Positions 1-6,772 are shown, counted from the first letter of the stretch. The stretch: DNA of 8,170 bases from an uncultured Porphyromonadaceae bacterium (GCA_947175225.1 CAMWLX010000139.1:1-8170), one strand, 5' to 3'. The notes: generated by a model from the letters alone, not told the origin. A program made the numbers and translations.

Positions 1-29
1 GGTTTATAAATACTTTGGGAAAAAAGAAT

Positions 30-37
30 TAACTTTG
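30..37 (+). promoter_or_regulatory. Candidate -7 promoter element for the first TlpA-like gene
   Basis: TAACTTTG matches the Bacteroidetes primary-sigma -7 consensus TAnnTTTG exactly and would start transcription roughly 20 bases before the ATG at 63. The -33 partner is weak: TTTG at 14-17 is only 12 bases upstream, too close, and the better placed TTTA at 3-6 is imperfect. The upstream element may be degenerate or partly outside the window. Confidence 0.45.
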
Positions 38-62
38 CGATTTCAATATAAACTATCATATC

Positions 63-1613
63 ATGAGAATCAATTGGATATTTGCCATAGGAATCTTGAT
101 CGTATCTGTTCAAAGTCTTGTGGCCTCGGACAATGTTATTATAAAAGGAAATGTCGAATCTATACCAGACAGCACAGAAGTTATTCTTTTTCGCCAAGAA
201 GGTAGAGCTGGCATGGGGATTGCCACGGATACAGTCATCTATGGAAAATTCTGCTTATCCATTCCAGTCGACAGTGGTCTTACTATGGCAAGGTTACGTC
301 TATCTAAAAATGATCAAATGAGTCTTGGGCGAACACTATATCTGCGACCGAACGCAAAAATTGAAATCAGTGCAACCGATCCATTCGTACAGACATGGAA
401 TGTAAAAAGCAATGTGCCCGAACAGAACGAGTATGACCATTTCATCTCTGTAAACAAGGATATTCTTGACTTGCTTCAAATGGATAATGACTTCACAAGC
501 TATATAATGGGGATGTCAGAAAACAAAGCAAAATCTTTATCGGAATTGAAAGCCAACGAGTCTATTCGGGATTCTTTGAGTGTAGCCACAATGCTGAGAG
601 ACATAGATATGCTTCAACAAATGCCTGTCACAACGGTTTGGCTTGATAAACTTGAAGACATTGCCAGAAATATTCGTTTATACGAGGCTTATTCTGACAC
701 CCTTAGTAGTCGTTTACAAAATATTTACCAAAATCTCAATGATGCAGATAAGAACTCAAGACAAGGAGTAATAGCAAATGCTATTTTATATCCACCGACA
801 AAGTTAAAAGCACGAGATATTATACCGGATGAAGAATTCATTGACAGAGAAAGCAATCGGCATCGACTGTCTGAATTGCGAGGGAAATGGGTGCTTCTCG
901 ATTTTTGGAGCTCAGGATGCTATGCAAGTATGATGGCCTTCCCTGAACTCAAAAAGTTTCAAGACGATTACGCTGATAAGGTGACGGTGGTGAGTCTTTC
1001 ATTAGACAATGAAAAAATGTGGCGGGATGCGTCAAAGAATTTTGTCAGGATTGATGTAAACAACTGGAACGAATGCAAGGAAGATATGGGTCTATATCAA
1101 AGATTCGGTGCTGACGGAACACCGACATTTGTCTTGATTTCTCCTGAAGGAGAGATAAAGACAAAATGGATGTTATACGCACAAGGCGGGTTAGGATATC
1201 AATTCAAATTACATTCGCGTGAGAAAGGGAGGCCGGAATATTCAGAGATTGATGGTGTCAGAAACATTAAGAATCCTGATTATGACTATAATGATACGCT
1301 TGGAAGGCTTGATGTTGAGTGCGTTGAGGTATCAGAAAACGGAACCAAAATTGATTTCTTTGCAAACAATACACCAGGAGTGCCTATTATTATATCTCCT
1401 GAGTCTTTTCTTATTACAGATGCCGGAACAAAGTTAAAGCTGATAGGATCTGATGGTATAACTCCTGGACAAGAATTCACTACGGATGAAAATGGTACAG
1501 GTCATTTCAGTTTGAGCTATGAGCCGTTGCCCATGCAGACAGAATCCATTACATTTGTGGAGGCACCGGGAGGCTGGTTTAGTATTAAGAATATTCGTGT
1601 CAAACAATTGTAG
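63..1613 (+). CDS. Exported TlpA-like thioredoxin-fold protein with degenerate active site
   Basis: A 516-residue exported protein. Residues 1-22 form a hydrophobic signal peptide without a clear lipobox. Residues about 24-105 resemble the beta-rich N-terminal domain (DUF4369-like) of Bacteroidetes TlpA proteins, followed by a helical linker to about 245. A TlpA/thioredoxin domain spans about 248-390, with the strand VLLDFW (277-282), the active-site segment W-S-S-G-C-Y-A-S (C286, S289) and the cis-proline T353-P354. Residues about 405-516 form a further beta-rich domain that I recall from related Bacteroidetes proteins. The second active-site cysteine is serine, so ordinary two-cysteine disulfide exchange is not possible at this site. 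It may bind a thiol, act as a monothiol isomerase or be purely structural. It lies 78 bases before the regulator gene, with no convincing promoter between them, so co-transcription is possible. Family call is firm; function is unknown. Confidence 0.85.
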   Translation: MRINWIFAIGILIVSVQSLVASDNVIIKGNVESIPDSTEVILFRQEGRAGMGIATDTVIYGKFCLSIPVDSGLTMARLRLSKNDQMSLGRTLYLRPNAKIEISATDPFVQTWNVKSNVPEQNEYDHFISVNKDILDLLQMDNDFTSYIMGMSENKAKSLSELKANESIRDSLSVATMLRDIDMLQQMPVTTVWLDKLEDIARNIRLYEAYSDTLSSRLQNIYQNLNDADKNSRQGVIANAILYPPTKLKARDIIPDEEFIDRESNRHRLSELRGKWVLLDFWSSGCYASMMAFPELKKFQDDYADKVTVVSLSLDNEKMWRDASKNFVRIDVNNWNECKEDMGLYQRFGADGTPTFVLISPEGEIKTKWMLYAQGGLGYQFKLHSREKGRPEYSEIDGVRNIKNPDYDYNDTLGRLDVECVEVSENGTKIDFFANNTPGVPIIISPESFLITDAGTKLKLIGSDGITPGQEFTTDENGTGHFSLSYEPLPMQTESITFVEAPGGWFSIKNIRVKQL

Positions 1614-1691
1614 ATTAAAGATGCTTAAAAGTTTTTACTACTAATCAATTGAATATAATCATATTAAACTTAAATTATACGTTATAGCCTT

Positions 1692-2489
1692 ATGAATTTA
1701 CGTTATGGATTGCTGATTCCGTTAGTGCTGATGATATCGTCTATTGTATCAGGTTGCTTTGCATACTCCGATGCAAAGCAGGTCATCACTGACGATTTGA
1801 ATGAAACAATAATAGCTTTGGCAAAAGAAAAGAGTAAATTGTGGACTCGGCAAGACACTATTGCTGCTTTGCAACACATGAATAAGATTACACAGAAGCC
1901 CATAATATTTCAGGCTTTAGATCTTAATTTCAGAAATGCAGTCCTTAAAGATGCAGTTTATTATTCCCTTACATTAGTTGACAAGAAGAAGGTGTCTTCT
2001 AAAATACATGGTAATAAAATTGCTTACGACTCAATAATGCTTGTGCCTGAAAAACCTGTTGATGGATTGGCTATACAAGTACAAGGTTTTGCAGACTGCT
2101 CAATGGCTTCGGTGTTTGCTGTATCAGACCAAACAGTGCCGGGAATGCTATTCTCACTGGCAATTTTATCATTCGCCGGCTATTATTTATGGAGAAGAAA
2201 TGACAACAGTCAATTGGCAACCGAACTTGTTGTTACGGTTAAGCCAAAGCCTACCATTGACGGTATAAAACTTACACCCATGCAAAGGCAGTTGACACAA
2301 ATGCTGCTTGATGCTCCGGATAAGAAAGTCGATAAGGCCACATTATGCTCAGTCCTCTGGGGCAATAAAAGCAACGCCGAAGAGTCACTTTATACACTTG
2401 TGCGTCGCACTAAGTCTGCACTTGCAGAGAGTGGTATTGAAATAATATGCAATCGGGGCGAATCCTATCAGCTGCGTGTAAATAGCTGA
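1692..2489 (+). CDS. Transmembrane one-component regulator with C-terminal OmpR-type winged helix
   Basis: A 265-residue membrane-anchored transcription factor, with topology reversed relative to ToxR/CadC. Residues 1-22 are an N-terminal hydrophobic segment ending V-S-G-C (Cys22), which fits a lipobox but may simply be a signal anchor. Residues about 23-149 are a probable periplasmic sensor domain with one cysteine (Cys136). Residues 150-167 are a membrane helix followed by R168-R169, which argues for a cytoplasmic C terminus. Residues about 190-264 form a Trans_reg_C-like winged helix: LTPMQRQLTQMLL, then LCSVLWG (218-224), a recognition helix around 231-244 and a wing ending G-E-S-Y-Q-L. 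No receiver or kinase domain is present, so sensing and DNA binding sit in one chain. The four direct repeats just after its stop codon are its best candidate target, making the barrel gene its likely regulon. The ligand is unknown. Confidence 0.85.
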   Translation: MNLRYGLLIPLVLMISSIVSGCFAYSDAKQVITDDLNETIIALAKEKSKLWTRQDTIAALQHMNKITQKPIIFQALDLNFRNAVLKDAVYYSLTLVDKKKVSSKIHGNKIAYDSIMLVPEKPVDGLAIQVQGFADCSMASVFAVSDQTVPGMLFSLAILSFAGYYLWRRNDNSQLATELVVTVKPKPTIDGIKLTPMQRQLTQMLLDAPDKKVDKATLCSVLWGNKSNAEESLYTLVRRTKSALAESGIEIICNRGESYQLRVNS

Positions 2490-2499
2490 TCCATAGTAG

Positions 2500-2543
2500 T
2501 GTCATAAATTGTCAGATAAATGTCAGACAAAAGTCAGACAAAT
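2500..2543 (+). promoter_or_regulatory. Four phased GTCA iterons, candidate operator of the upstream regulator
   Basis: Four direct repeats read TGTCATAAAT, TGTCAGATAAA, TGTCAGACAAA and AGTCAGACAAA, with GTCA cores starting at 2501, 2511, 2522 and 2533. The steps of 10, 11 and 11 bases place every core on the same face of the helix. OmpR/PhoB-family winged helices bind tandem sites of about this period, and the Pho box (TGTCA repeated every 11 bases) is a close formal parallel. The array starts 11 bases after the stop of the gene for an OmpR-type winged-helix protein and lies upstream of the barrel gene. The repeats are seen directly; binding by this regulator is inferred. Confidence 0.7.
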
Positions 2544-2578
2544 TTTGCAGTCTGAATGAGCTTTTTTCACTTGCTTTG
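2544..2578 (+). promoter_or_regulatory. Weak candidate promoter for the outer-membrane barrel gene
   Basis: TTTG at 2544-2547 followed 23 bases later by TTGCTTTG (2571-2578, one mismatch to TAnnTTTG) could be a slightly stretched -33/-7 pair. The iterons would then lie immediately upstream of -33, where an activator would bind. An alternative -7 is AAATTTTG at 2540-2547 (one mismatch), which would place the repeats across -33 and leave a leader of about 44 bases. Neither is a consensus promoter, which agrees with dependence on an activator. Confidence 0.3.
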
Positions 2579-2597
2579 CAGAAAAAAACGCAAAGCA
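2572..2597 (+). repeat. Inverted repeat ending on the barrel start codon
   Basis: TGCTTTGC (2572-2579) and GCAAAGCA (2590-2597) are perfect 8-bp inverted copies separated by an A-rich 10-base loop. The last base of the right arm is the A of the ATG at 2597. In RNA this would form a hairpin flush against the start codon if transcription begins upstream of it. In DNA it could be a protein site. It overlaps the weaker -7 candidate. Confidence 0.5.
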
Positions 2598-4657
2598 TGA
2601 AAAAGTTATTTATTTCTATCTTGATGCAATCAGCACTGATAGCTTATTCGCAAGAGGATGTTAGACCCGATTCTGTCTCCACTTCTCTTGACGAAGTGAC
2701 AGTGACTGCTGACACCCAGATTGAAACCACTAAGAAAGTTATTCTCCGACCTACCAAATTAGAGAAAAAGCACAGTACCAACGGCTATATGCTTTTGGAG
2801 AATATGAATCTTACAGATTTAAATGTGTATGCTTCTACGCAGTCTATCTCCACTCAGACTGGAAGAAGTGTGATAATACTAATAAACGGAGTGGAGGCGC
2901 AACCGGAAGAACTCGCTACGTTGGCAGCTTCGGAAATAACTCAGATAGACTATCAGCGCAATCCGGGAGGAAAATACGTCGGAAACGGAGCGGTCTTAAA
3001 TTTTATTACTGCACAATATGATTATGGCGGTAATGTGTATCTAACGGCAGATGAAGGATTCGCACGCCCATATGGCGATTATACCGGGATGGTCAACTTC
3101 AAGAAAAAGGCAGTGACCCTCTCACTGACAGCTAATGGCAAATGGGATAAGTTTTCTCAAATGAACAGTGCTGACAACAAATTCTTATTTGACGATGGAG
3201 TATTGACACAATCGATCTCTCCGGTTGAAAACAAGACAAGCACAAATTCTCAATTTGTCAACTTCAAGTTGGCACATGCTAATGCGAACCATTCTTTTGA
3301 TATTGCCTTAGCCCTAACAAGAACTGCAACTCCCAAGAATAACATAATTGACAACATCACTTATTCCGGACTTTATGATTTCAATTCCACTGCAAACCGA
3401 TCCAGTTGGGAACATGGAGTTTCGCCTGCAATGAAATTGCATTACAATTTGTATTTGCAGGGGGGACATACCCTTATGGCTATTGGTACCCTCCGGCAAG
3501 GTCATACTAAGTTCCTAAGCCAATATTCAGAATCGAATGTGGATGATATCAACAATAATACACTTGAAAATAATATCCTTACCAGTGCCACTCTTGGTTA
3601 TTACAAGTCTTTTCCCACAGGTCTTAGTCTTGGAGTGTCACTTGATGAGTATCTTACATATTATCATGATAAATATTCCGGAAGTTTTGACAGTAACCAG
3701 ACTCTGACCAACAATTCGGCGGGCTCGATATTTCATATCGATCATGATCTTCCATGTGGACTAAACTATTACGCGTCATTAGGTGTCTACGATTTTTACT
3801 CCACGCTGGGTGATCATACTGACAATCAAATATCTCCACGGTTATTTTATGGCGCTTCATACGCTATTAATAAAAGTCATTCTGTATCAGTTACAGGATC
3901 TTATCTCCACAGCATCTATAATCCTTCTTATAAAAATGACAATGAAATACAAACATCGTTTTTTGAGGCAATTTTAGGCAATCCTGAACTTGAACAGTTA
4001 AAGGCTTTTCAAAACCTAATGAGTTATAATGGTAGAGTCGGACATTTAGGATTTTCATTCTCTTATGACTTCCTCAAATATTTCCACAACACTTCCAACC
4101 GATATTTTGCTGACAACAACATTATGTATCATCAACTTGTCAACGACGGTAGTTTTCATTACAATAGACTCATATTTGGATTGACGGCTAATTTGATTGA
4201 CAATAAACTTAGACTCAAAGGAAATGCCATCTTTAACATGAACAGGTTTAATTCTGAATATCGACCTGCAAAAAGCAATGATTGGAGAGCTGATTTAAGT
4301 GCTTCCTATATATTCGGAGATTGGCAGCTGAAAGGTGCGTATGCGTTGCCTTATAGTGTACTCGGAATTGAAGGAACGAAAACGCACAATCCTGCTCAAT
4401 ATGGTATATATATTAGATGGCAGAAAGGAAATTGGGCTGCTGAATGTAACGTTGAGAACTTTCTTTCAAGACGAAAATGCACACGAACAGATGCAGACTA
4501 TATTGTATATCAGTCGCTGTCAAAATCACTGAGTGACCTGAAAGGTCGAAACATAAGCTTGTCTCTAACATATATGCTATCCTATGGAAAAAAGACTGAA
4601 AAAGAGCAAATACAAACAGAATCAAAGATCAATTCAGCGATACTCCGCCCATTCTGA
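2597..4657 (+). CDS. Outer-membrane beta-barrel protein, TonB-dependent receptor superfamily
   Basis: A 686-residue outer-membrane protein. The ATG at 2597 is preferred over an in-frame TTG at 2576 because it opens directly into a signal peptide (MKKLFISILM, cleavage near A-Y-S-Q, residues 16-19). Residues about 32-140 look like a reduced plug: LDEVTVTA, then IILINGVEAQPEEL and IDYQRNPGGKY. The rest is alternating aromatic/polar strand sequence ending in LTYMLSYGKK plus a short polar tail, as in the OMP_b-brl_3 type of Bacteroidetes barrel. There is no N-terminal carboxypeptidase-like repeat domain, and no SusD-like gene follows, so this is not a typical glycan-uptake SusC/D pair. The likely role is import or sensing of a small substrate across the outer membrane. 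The regulator and iterons directly upstream suggest control by that sensor, and the next gene starts 32 bases downstream. The substrate cannot be read from the sequence. Confidence 0.85.
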   Translation: MKKLFISILMQSALIAYSQEDVRPDSVSTSLDEVTVTADTQIETTKKVILRPTKLEKKHSTNGYMLLENMNLTDLNVYASTQSISTQTGRSVIILINGVEAQPEELATLAASEITQIDYQRNPGGKYVGNGAVLNFITAQYDYGGNVYLTADEGFARPYGDYTGMVNFKKKAVTLSLTANGKWDKFSQMNSADNKFLFDDGVLTQSISPVENKTSTNSQFVNFKLAHANANHSFDIALALTRTATPKNNIIDNITYSGLYDFNSTANRSSWEHGVSPAMKLHYNLYLQGGHTLMAIGTLRQGHTKFLSQYSESNVDDINNNTLENNILTSATLGYYKSFPTGLSLGVSLDEYLTYYHDKYSGSFDSNQTLTNNSAGSIFHIDHDLPCGLNYYASLGVYDFYSTLGDHTDNQISPRLFYGASYAINKSHSVSVTGSYLHSIYNPSYKNDNEIQTSFFEAILGNPELEQLKAFQNLMSYNGRVGHLGFSFSYDFLKYFHNTSNRYFADNNIMYHQLVNDGSFHYNRLIFGLTANLIDNKLRLKGNAIFNMNRFNSEYRPAKSNDWRADLSASYIFGDWQLKGAYALPYSVLGIEGTKTHNPAQYGIYIRWQKGNWAAECNVENFLSRRKCTRTDADYIVYQSLSKSLSDLKGRNISLSLTYMLSYGKKTEKEQIQTESKINSAILRPF

Positions 4658-4689
4658 TCTTCTCCATGATTTAAATATAAAAAATAAAT

Positions 4690-5709
4690 ATGAAAAGTAT
4701 AATTAGAATTCTCACATTAATGTTGCTCATAGCATCTAATCTTGAAGCGAATGCCTTTGAATATAGGATTGTCTCAAATTCTGCCGATACCACTCTTAAC
4801 GGTTATGATTGCATTATGTATAATATGTCCGATGCAACAACATCATTTATCGGTAATATTCAGAATGGCAAGATTGAAATCACAGGAAAAAGCAATCGGT
4901 CTTTTCCGGCTTTTATCGATGTCATGAGTAACAACAACGATAATCCTAAAAGATTCCAAATCAAACTTATTGTAGAGCCGGGAATAATAACCGTAGATTA
5001 TAACGAACGTTTCCCTGTTTCCGGTGGTGATCTTAACCAAAAGTATAAAGATTATATTAACAAACTTAATAGCCTTGCAACTAATCCTGATTCTCAGAAT
5101 AAAGTGTGGAAAGATGTTTTCAAGGAAAACTATGACAATGGACTCGGAGAATACGTTCTTATCAATGATGCCGGATTCAGTTGTTCGCCCAATGAGTGGA
5201 CTGATGCTATATCTATTCTCGATGATGAAACCAAGGCAATGACTGGTATCAGCAATATCACGGAAAGAATGGAAAATATCAAACTTACTTGGGAGGGTCA
5301 GCCATTTATCGATCTTGAAGGAAGGTCCATTGATGGCAAACCTGTCAAATTGTCTGATTTCCTTGGAAAAGGCAAATATATAATAGCCGATTTTTGGGCA
5401 AGCTGGTGTGGAGGGTGCATTATTGAAGCAAGGGAGATCCTATTGCCTTTGTATAATGAATACAAAGAAAATCCTGATGTGCAATTTATAGGGATCGCAT
5501 TTGACGATGTTAAAGAGACTGTAGAGAAATTGGAATTGCCATGGGAGCAAATAATTAGCTGTGAAAATGCTATGTACATATATTCTACATATTCAATACC
5601 AGAGATCGTAATTTTCGCTCCGGATGGCACAATTCTCCACCGTCGCCTTCATGGAAATGAAACAGCTAATAAACTTCATCAAATATTGGATACACTAAAC
5701 GAACCCTAA
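4690..5709 (+). CDS. Exported TlpA-family thiol-disulfide oxidoreductase with intact CGGC
   Basis: A 339-residue periplasmic thioredoxin-fold protein. Residues 1-22 are a signal peptide ending A-N-A. Residues about 24-105 are a beta-rich N-terminal domain like that of other Bacteroidetes TlpA proteins, and about 112-195 are a helical linker. The TlpA domain runs from about 201 to 336: strand YIIADFWASWC leads into Cys240-G-G-Cys243, and the cis-proline is P304 in Y-S-I-P-E-I. With both cysteines and the cis-proline present it should be redox active, probably reducing or reshuffling disulfides of envelope proteins. It starts 32 bases after the barrel gene with no recognisable promoter or terminator between, so the two are likely one transcript. 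It shares its domain order with the exported protein at 63-1613, but that one lacks the second cysteine and carries an extra C-terminal domain. The client protein is unknown; the neighbouring barrel or regulator are candidates by position only. Confidence 0.88.
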   Translation: MKSIIRILTLMLLIASNLEANAFEYRIVSNSADTTLNGYDCIMYNMSDATTSFIGNIQNGKIEITGKSNRSFPAFIDVMSNNNDNPKRFQIKLIVEPGIITVDYNERFPVSGGDLNQKYKDYINKLNSLATNPDSQNKVWKDVFKENYDNGLGEYVLINDAGFSCSPNEWTDAISILDDETKAMTGISNITERMENIKLTWEGQPFIDLEGRSIDGKPVKLSDFLGKGKYIIADFWASWCGGCIIEAREILLPLYNEYKENPDVQFIGIAFDDVKETVEKLELPWEQIISCENAMYIYSTYSIPEIVIFAPDGTILHRRLHGNETANKLHQILDTLNEP

Positions 5710-5717
5710 AATTCTCA

Positions 5718-5734
5718 GAAAATTTGGAATTTTC
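5718..5734 (+). repeat. Palindrome around the -33 element of the Panacea operon
   Basis: GAAAATT (5718-5724) and AATTTTC (5728-5734) are perfect 7-bp inverted copies around TGG. The TTTG of the candidate -33 element (5723-5726) lies at its centre. It begins nine bases after the stop codon of the TlpA gene, so it could also serve as a weak transcription stop, but no T-run follows directly. An operator for the antitoxin or the toxin-antitoxin complex is the more attractive reading. Confidence 0.45.
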
Positions 5735-5754
5735 CTAATAATTTTATAATTTTG
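5723..5754 (+). promoter_or_regulatory. Near-consensus Bacteroidetes promoter for the Panacea operon
   Basis: TTTG (5723-5726), a 20-base spacer and TAATTTTG (5747-5754) match the Bacteroidetes -33 TTTG / -7 TAnnTTTG consensus in sequence, with spacing close to the norm. Transcription would begin near 5760, giving a leader of about 45 bases before the ATG at 5805. This is the best promoter in the window and indicates that the antitoxin-like/partner pair is transcribed independently of the upstream envelope cassette. Confidence 0.7.
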
Positions 5755-5761
5755 TAGTTAG

Positions 5762-5782
5762 AAATCATAAGATTTATGATTT
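5762..5782 (+). repeat. Palindrome at the expected transcription start; operator or leader hairpin
   Basis: AAATCATA (5762-5769) and TATGATTT (5775-5782) are perfect 8-bp inverted copies with a 5-base loop, followed by TTTATT. Placed at about +1 to +22 of the predicted transcript it could be a repressor operator of the kind used by autoregulated toxin-antitoxin operons. The hairpin-plus-T form could instead act as a terminator of read-through from upstream or as a leader attenuator. The stem is AT-rich and therefore weak as an RNA structure. Confidence 0.5.
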
Positions 5783-5804
5783 TTTATTAAGATATTGAAT
5801 CTAT

Positions 5805-6353
5805 ATGAATAAACTGTTCAAATTCAACAAATCAGTCAATTCCCTATTATATGCCTTACAAAAATTAGGGAATAAGACTGATATGCATAAACTTTGTAAA
5901 ATTCTCTATTTTGCTGACCAAAAACATCTATCTCAATATGGCAGAAGCATAACAGGAGACACTTACATAGCGATGCAATTTGGTCCAGTTCCATCCTGTG
6001 TCGATGATATTCTCAAAGCTTTGAGAGGAGACAGTTTCTTTTCATCAAGCAATGAGATAGAACCCTTAAGAAAATGCATGATTTTTGAAAACAGATTCAT
6101 GATCAGAGCATTGCAAGATCCTGATTTGGAGGAATTGTCGGTATCTGACATAAAGTGTCTTGACTATGCGATAAATTTGTGCAAGGATAAGAGTTTTGAG
6201 CAACTTACTCGATTATCCCATGGATTAGCTTGGAGTAGTACTCAGCGAGACCGAGCAATTTCCATTAAGGATATTCTTCGCGAAGCTGGAGATGAAGAAG
6301 CATACGTGGAATACATTGCCGACAATTTGAAACTTCAAGCAGCTTTTTTATAA
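5805..6353 (+). CDS. Panacea-domain (SocA/DUF4065) antitoxin-like protein
   Basis: A 182-residue cytoplasmic protein made almost entirely of one Panacea (SocA_Panacea, DUF4065) domain. Hallmarks are the helix LCKILYFADQKHL (30-42), the segment G-R-S-I-T-G-D-T-Y-I-A-M-Q-F-G-P-V-P (46-63), which is the family signature, and the S-H-G-L-A-W motif (138-143). The domain is known as an antitoxin module that pairs with many unrelated toxins, and in SocA it acts as a proteolytic adaptor controlling toxin SocB. No separate DNA-binding domain is visible, so autoregulation through the upstream palindromes would need the Panacea fold itself or the complex. The stop codon overlaps the next start by one base (TAATG), implying translational coupling, with the antitoxin-like gene first as is common. 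Length and motifs look complete. Confidence 0.88.
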   Translation: MNKLFKFNKSVNSLLYALQKLGNKTDMHKLCKILYFADQKHLSQYGRSITGDTYIAMQFGPVPSCVDDILKALRGDSFFSSSNEIEPLRKCMIFENRFMIRALQDPDLEELSVSDIKCLDYAINLCKDKSFEQLTRLSHGLAWSSTQRDRAISIKDILREAGDEEAYVEYIADNLKLQAAFL

Positions 6354-6772
6354 TGGATTTGCCTTTAGAATTATTACAAAGTAGAATTGAACGAGGCACA
6401 ATATTGCTATCTGATAGTTTCGAAGACATAGACCATGCTAAGTTTTTTGCTGTCATTGGTATATATAAAAATATGATTGCGGGTTTCTTCTTTATCAATT
6501 CAAGAATCCATCCAATCATTAGTTCAAAACCTGAATTATTTGCTATGCAATATCAATTGCGAAGGAAAGACTATGATTTTCTGCGATATGATTCTTTTTT
6601 AGGAGCAAATGAACTACAGACCCGGTCAGTATCCAGTATAGCTAAATCAATGAAAGATGGACAAACATCTATAGTAGGGAAACTCACAGAATATGATTTA
6701 AACGCAGTTTTGGATGCTTGCCGAAACTTTGATTTATTTTCAACTAAAGAAAAACGACAGTTCTTTTACTAA
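6353..6772 (+). CDS. Putative toxin partner of the Panacea protein, possibly MazF/PemK-like
   Basis: A 139-residue protein translated from an ATG overlapping the Panacea stop codon. No signal peptide or membrane helix is seen. I do not recognise it with certainty. The order of elements recalls the MazF/PemK SH3-like barrel: R-I-E-R-G-T-I-L-L (11-19) where those toxins have a G-D-I strand, H28 and K30 before the strand FFAVIG (31-36) where they have R-P-x-V-V, then S-F-L-G-A-N-E-L-Q-T-R-S (81-92) and I-V-G-K-L followed by a final helix (107-124), resembling their C-terminal segment. The usual arginine-proline pair is absent, so catalytic activity cannot be assumed. Coupling to a Panacea gene is the strongest argument for a toxin role. 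An alternative is a non-enzymatic partner of unknown fold. The 118-base gap that follows suggests the operon ends here. Confidence 0.6.
   Translation: MDLPLELLQSRIERGTILLSDSFEDIDHAKFFAVIGIYKNMIAGFFFINSRIHPIISSKPELFAMQYQLRRKDYDFLRYDSFLGANELQTRSVSSIAKSMKDGQTSIVGKLTEYDLNAVLDACRNFDLFSTKEKRQFFY

Noticed and set aside
14..17. TTTG as the -33 element of the first promoter
   Set aside because: It is only 12 bases from TAACTTTG at 30-37, far short of the usual spacing of about 20.
1614..1691. Separate promoter for the regulator gene
   Set aside because: No TAnnTTTG-like element or clear terminator could be found in this AT-rich gap, so co-transcription with the upstream gene is equally likely.
2576..2596. 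In-frame TTG start seven codons before the barrel ATG
   Set aside because: The ATG at 2597 starts directly with a standard signal peptide. The seven extra residues would put polar lysine-rich sequence before it, and the stretch lies in the inverted repeat.
5298..5630. 110-codon open frame on the - strand inside the second TlpA gene
   Set aside because: It lies fully within a well-supported + strand gene, its translation shows no domain, and no promoter or start context supports it. It is a shadow of the coding frame.
2597..5709. SusC/SusD-type polysaccharide utilisation locus
   Set aside because: The barrel lacks the carboxypeptidase-like N-terminal domain, no SusD-like lipoprotein follows, and no glycoside hydrolase is present.
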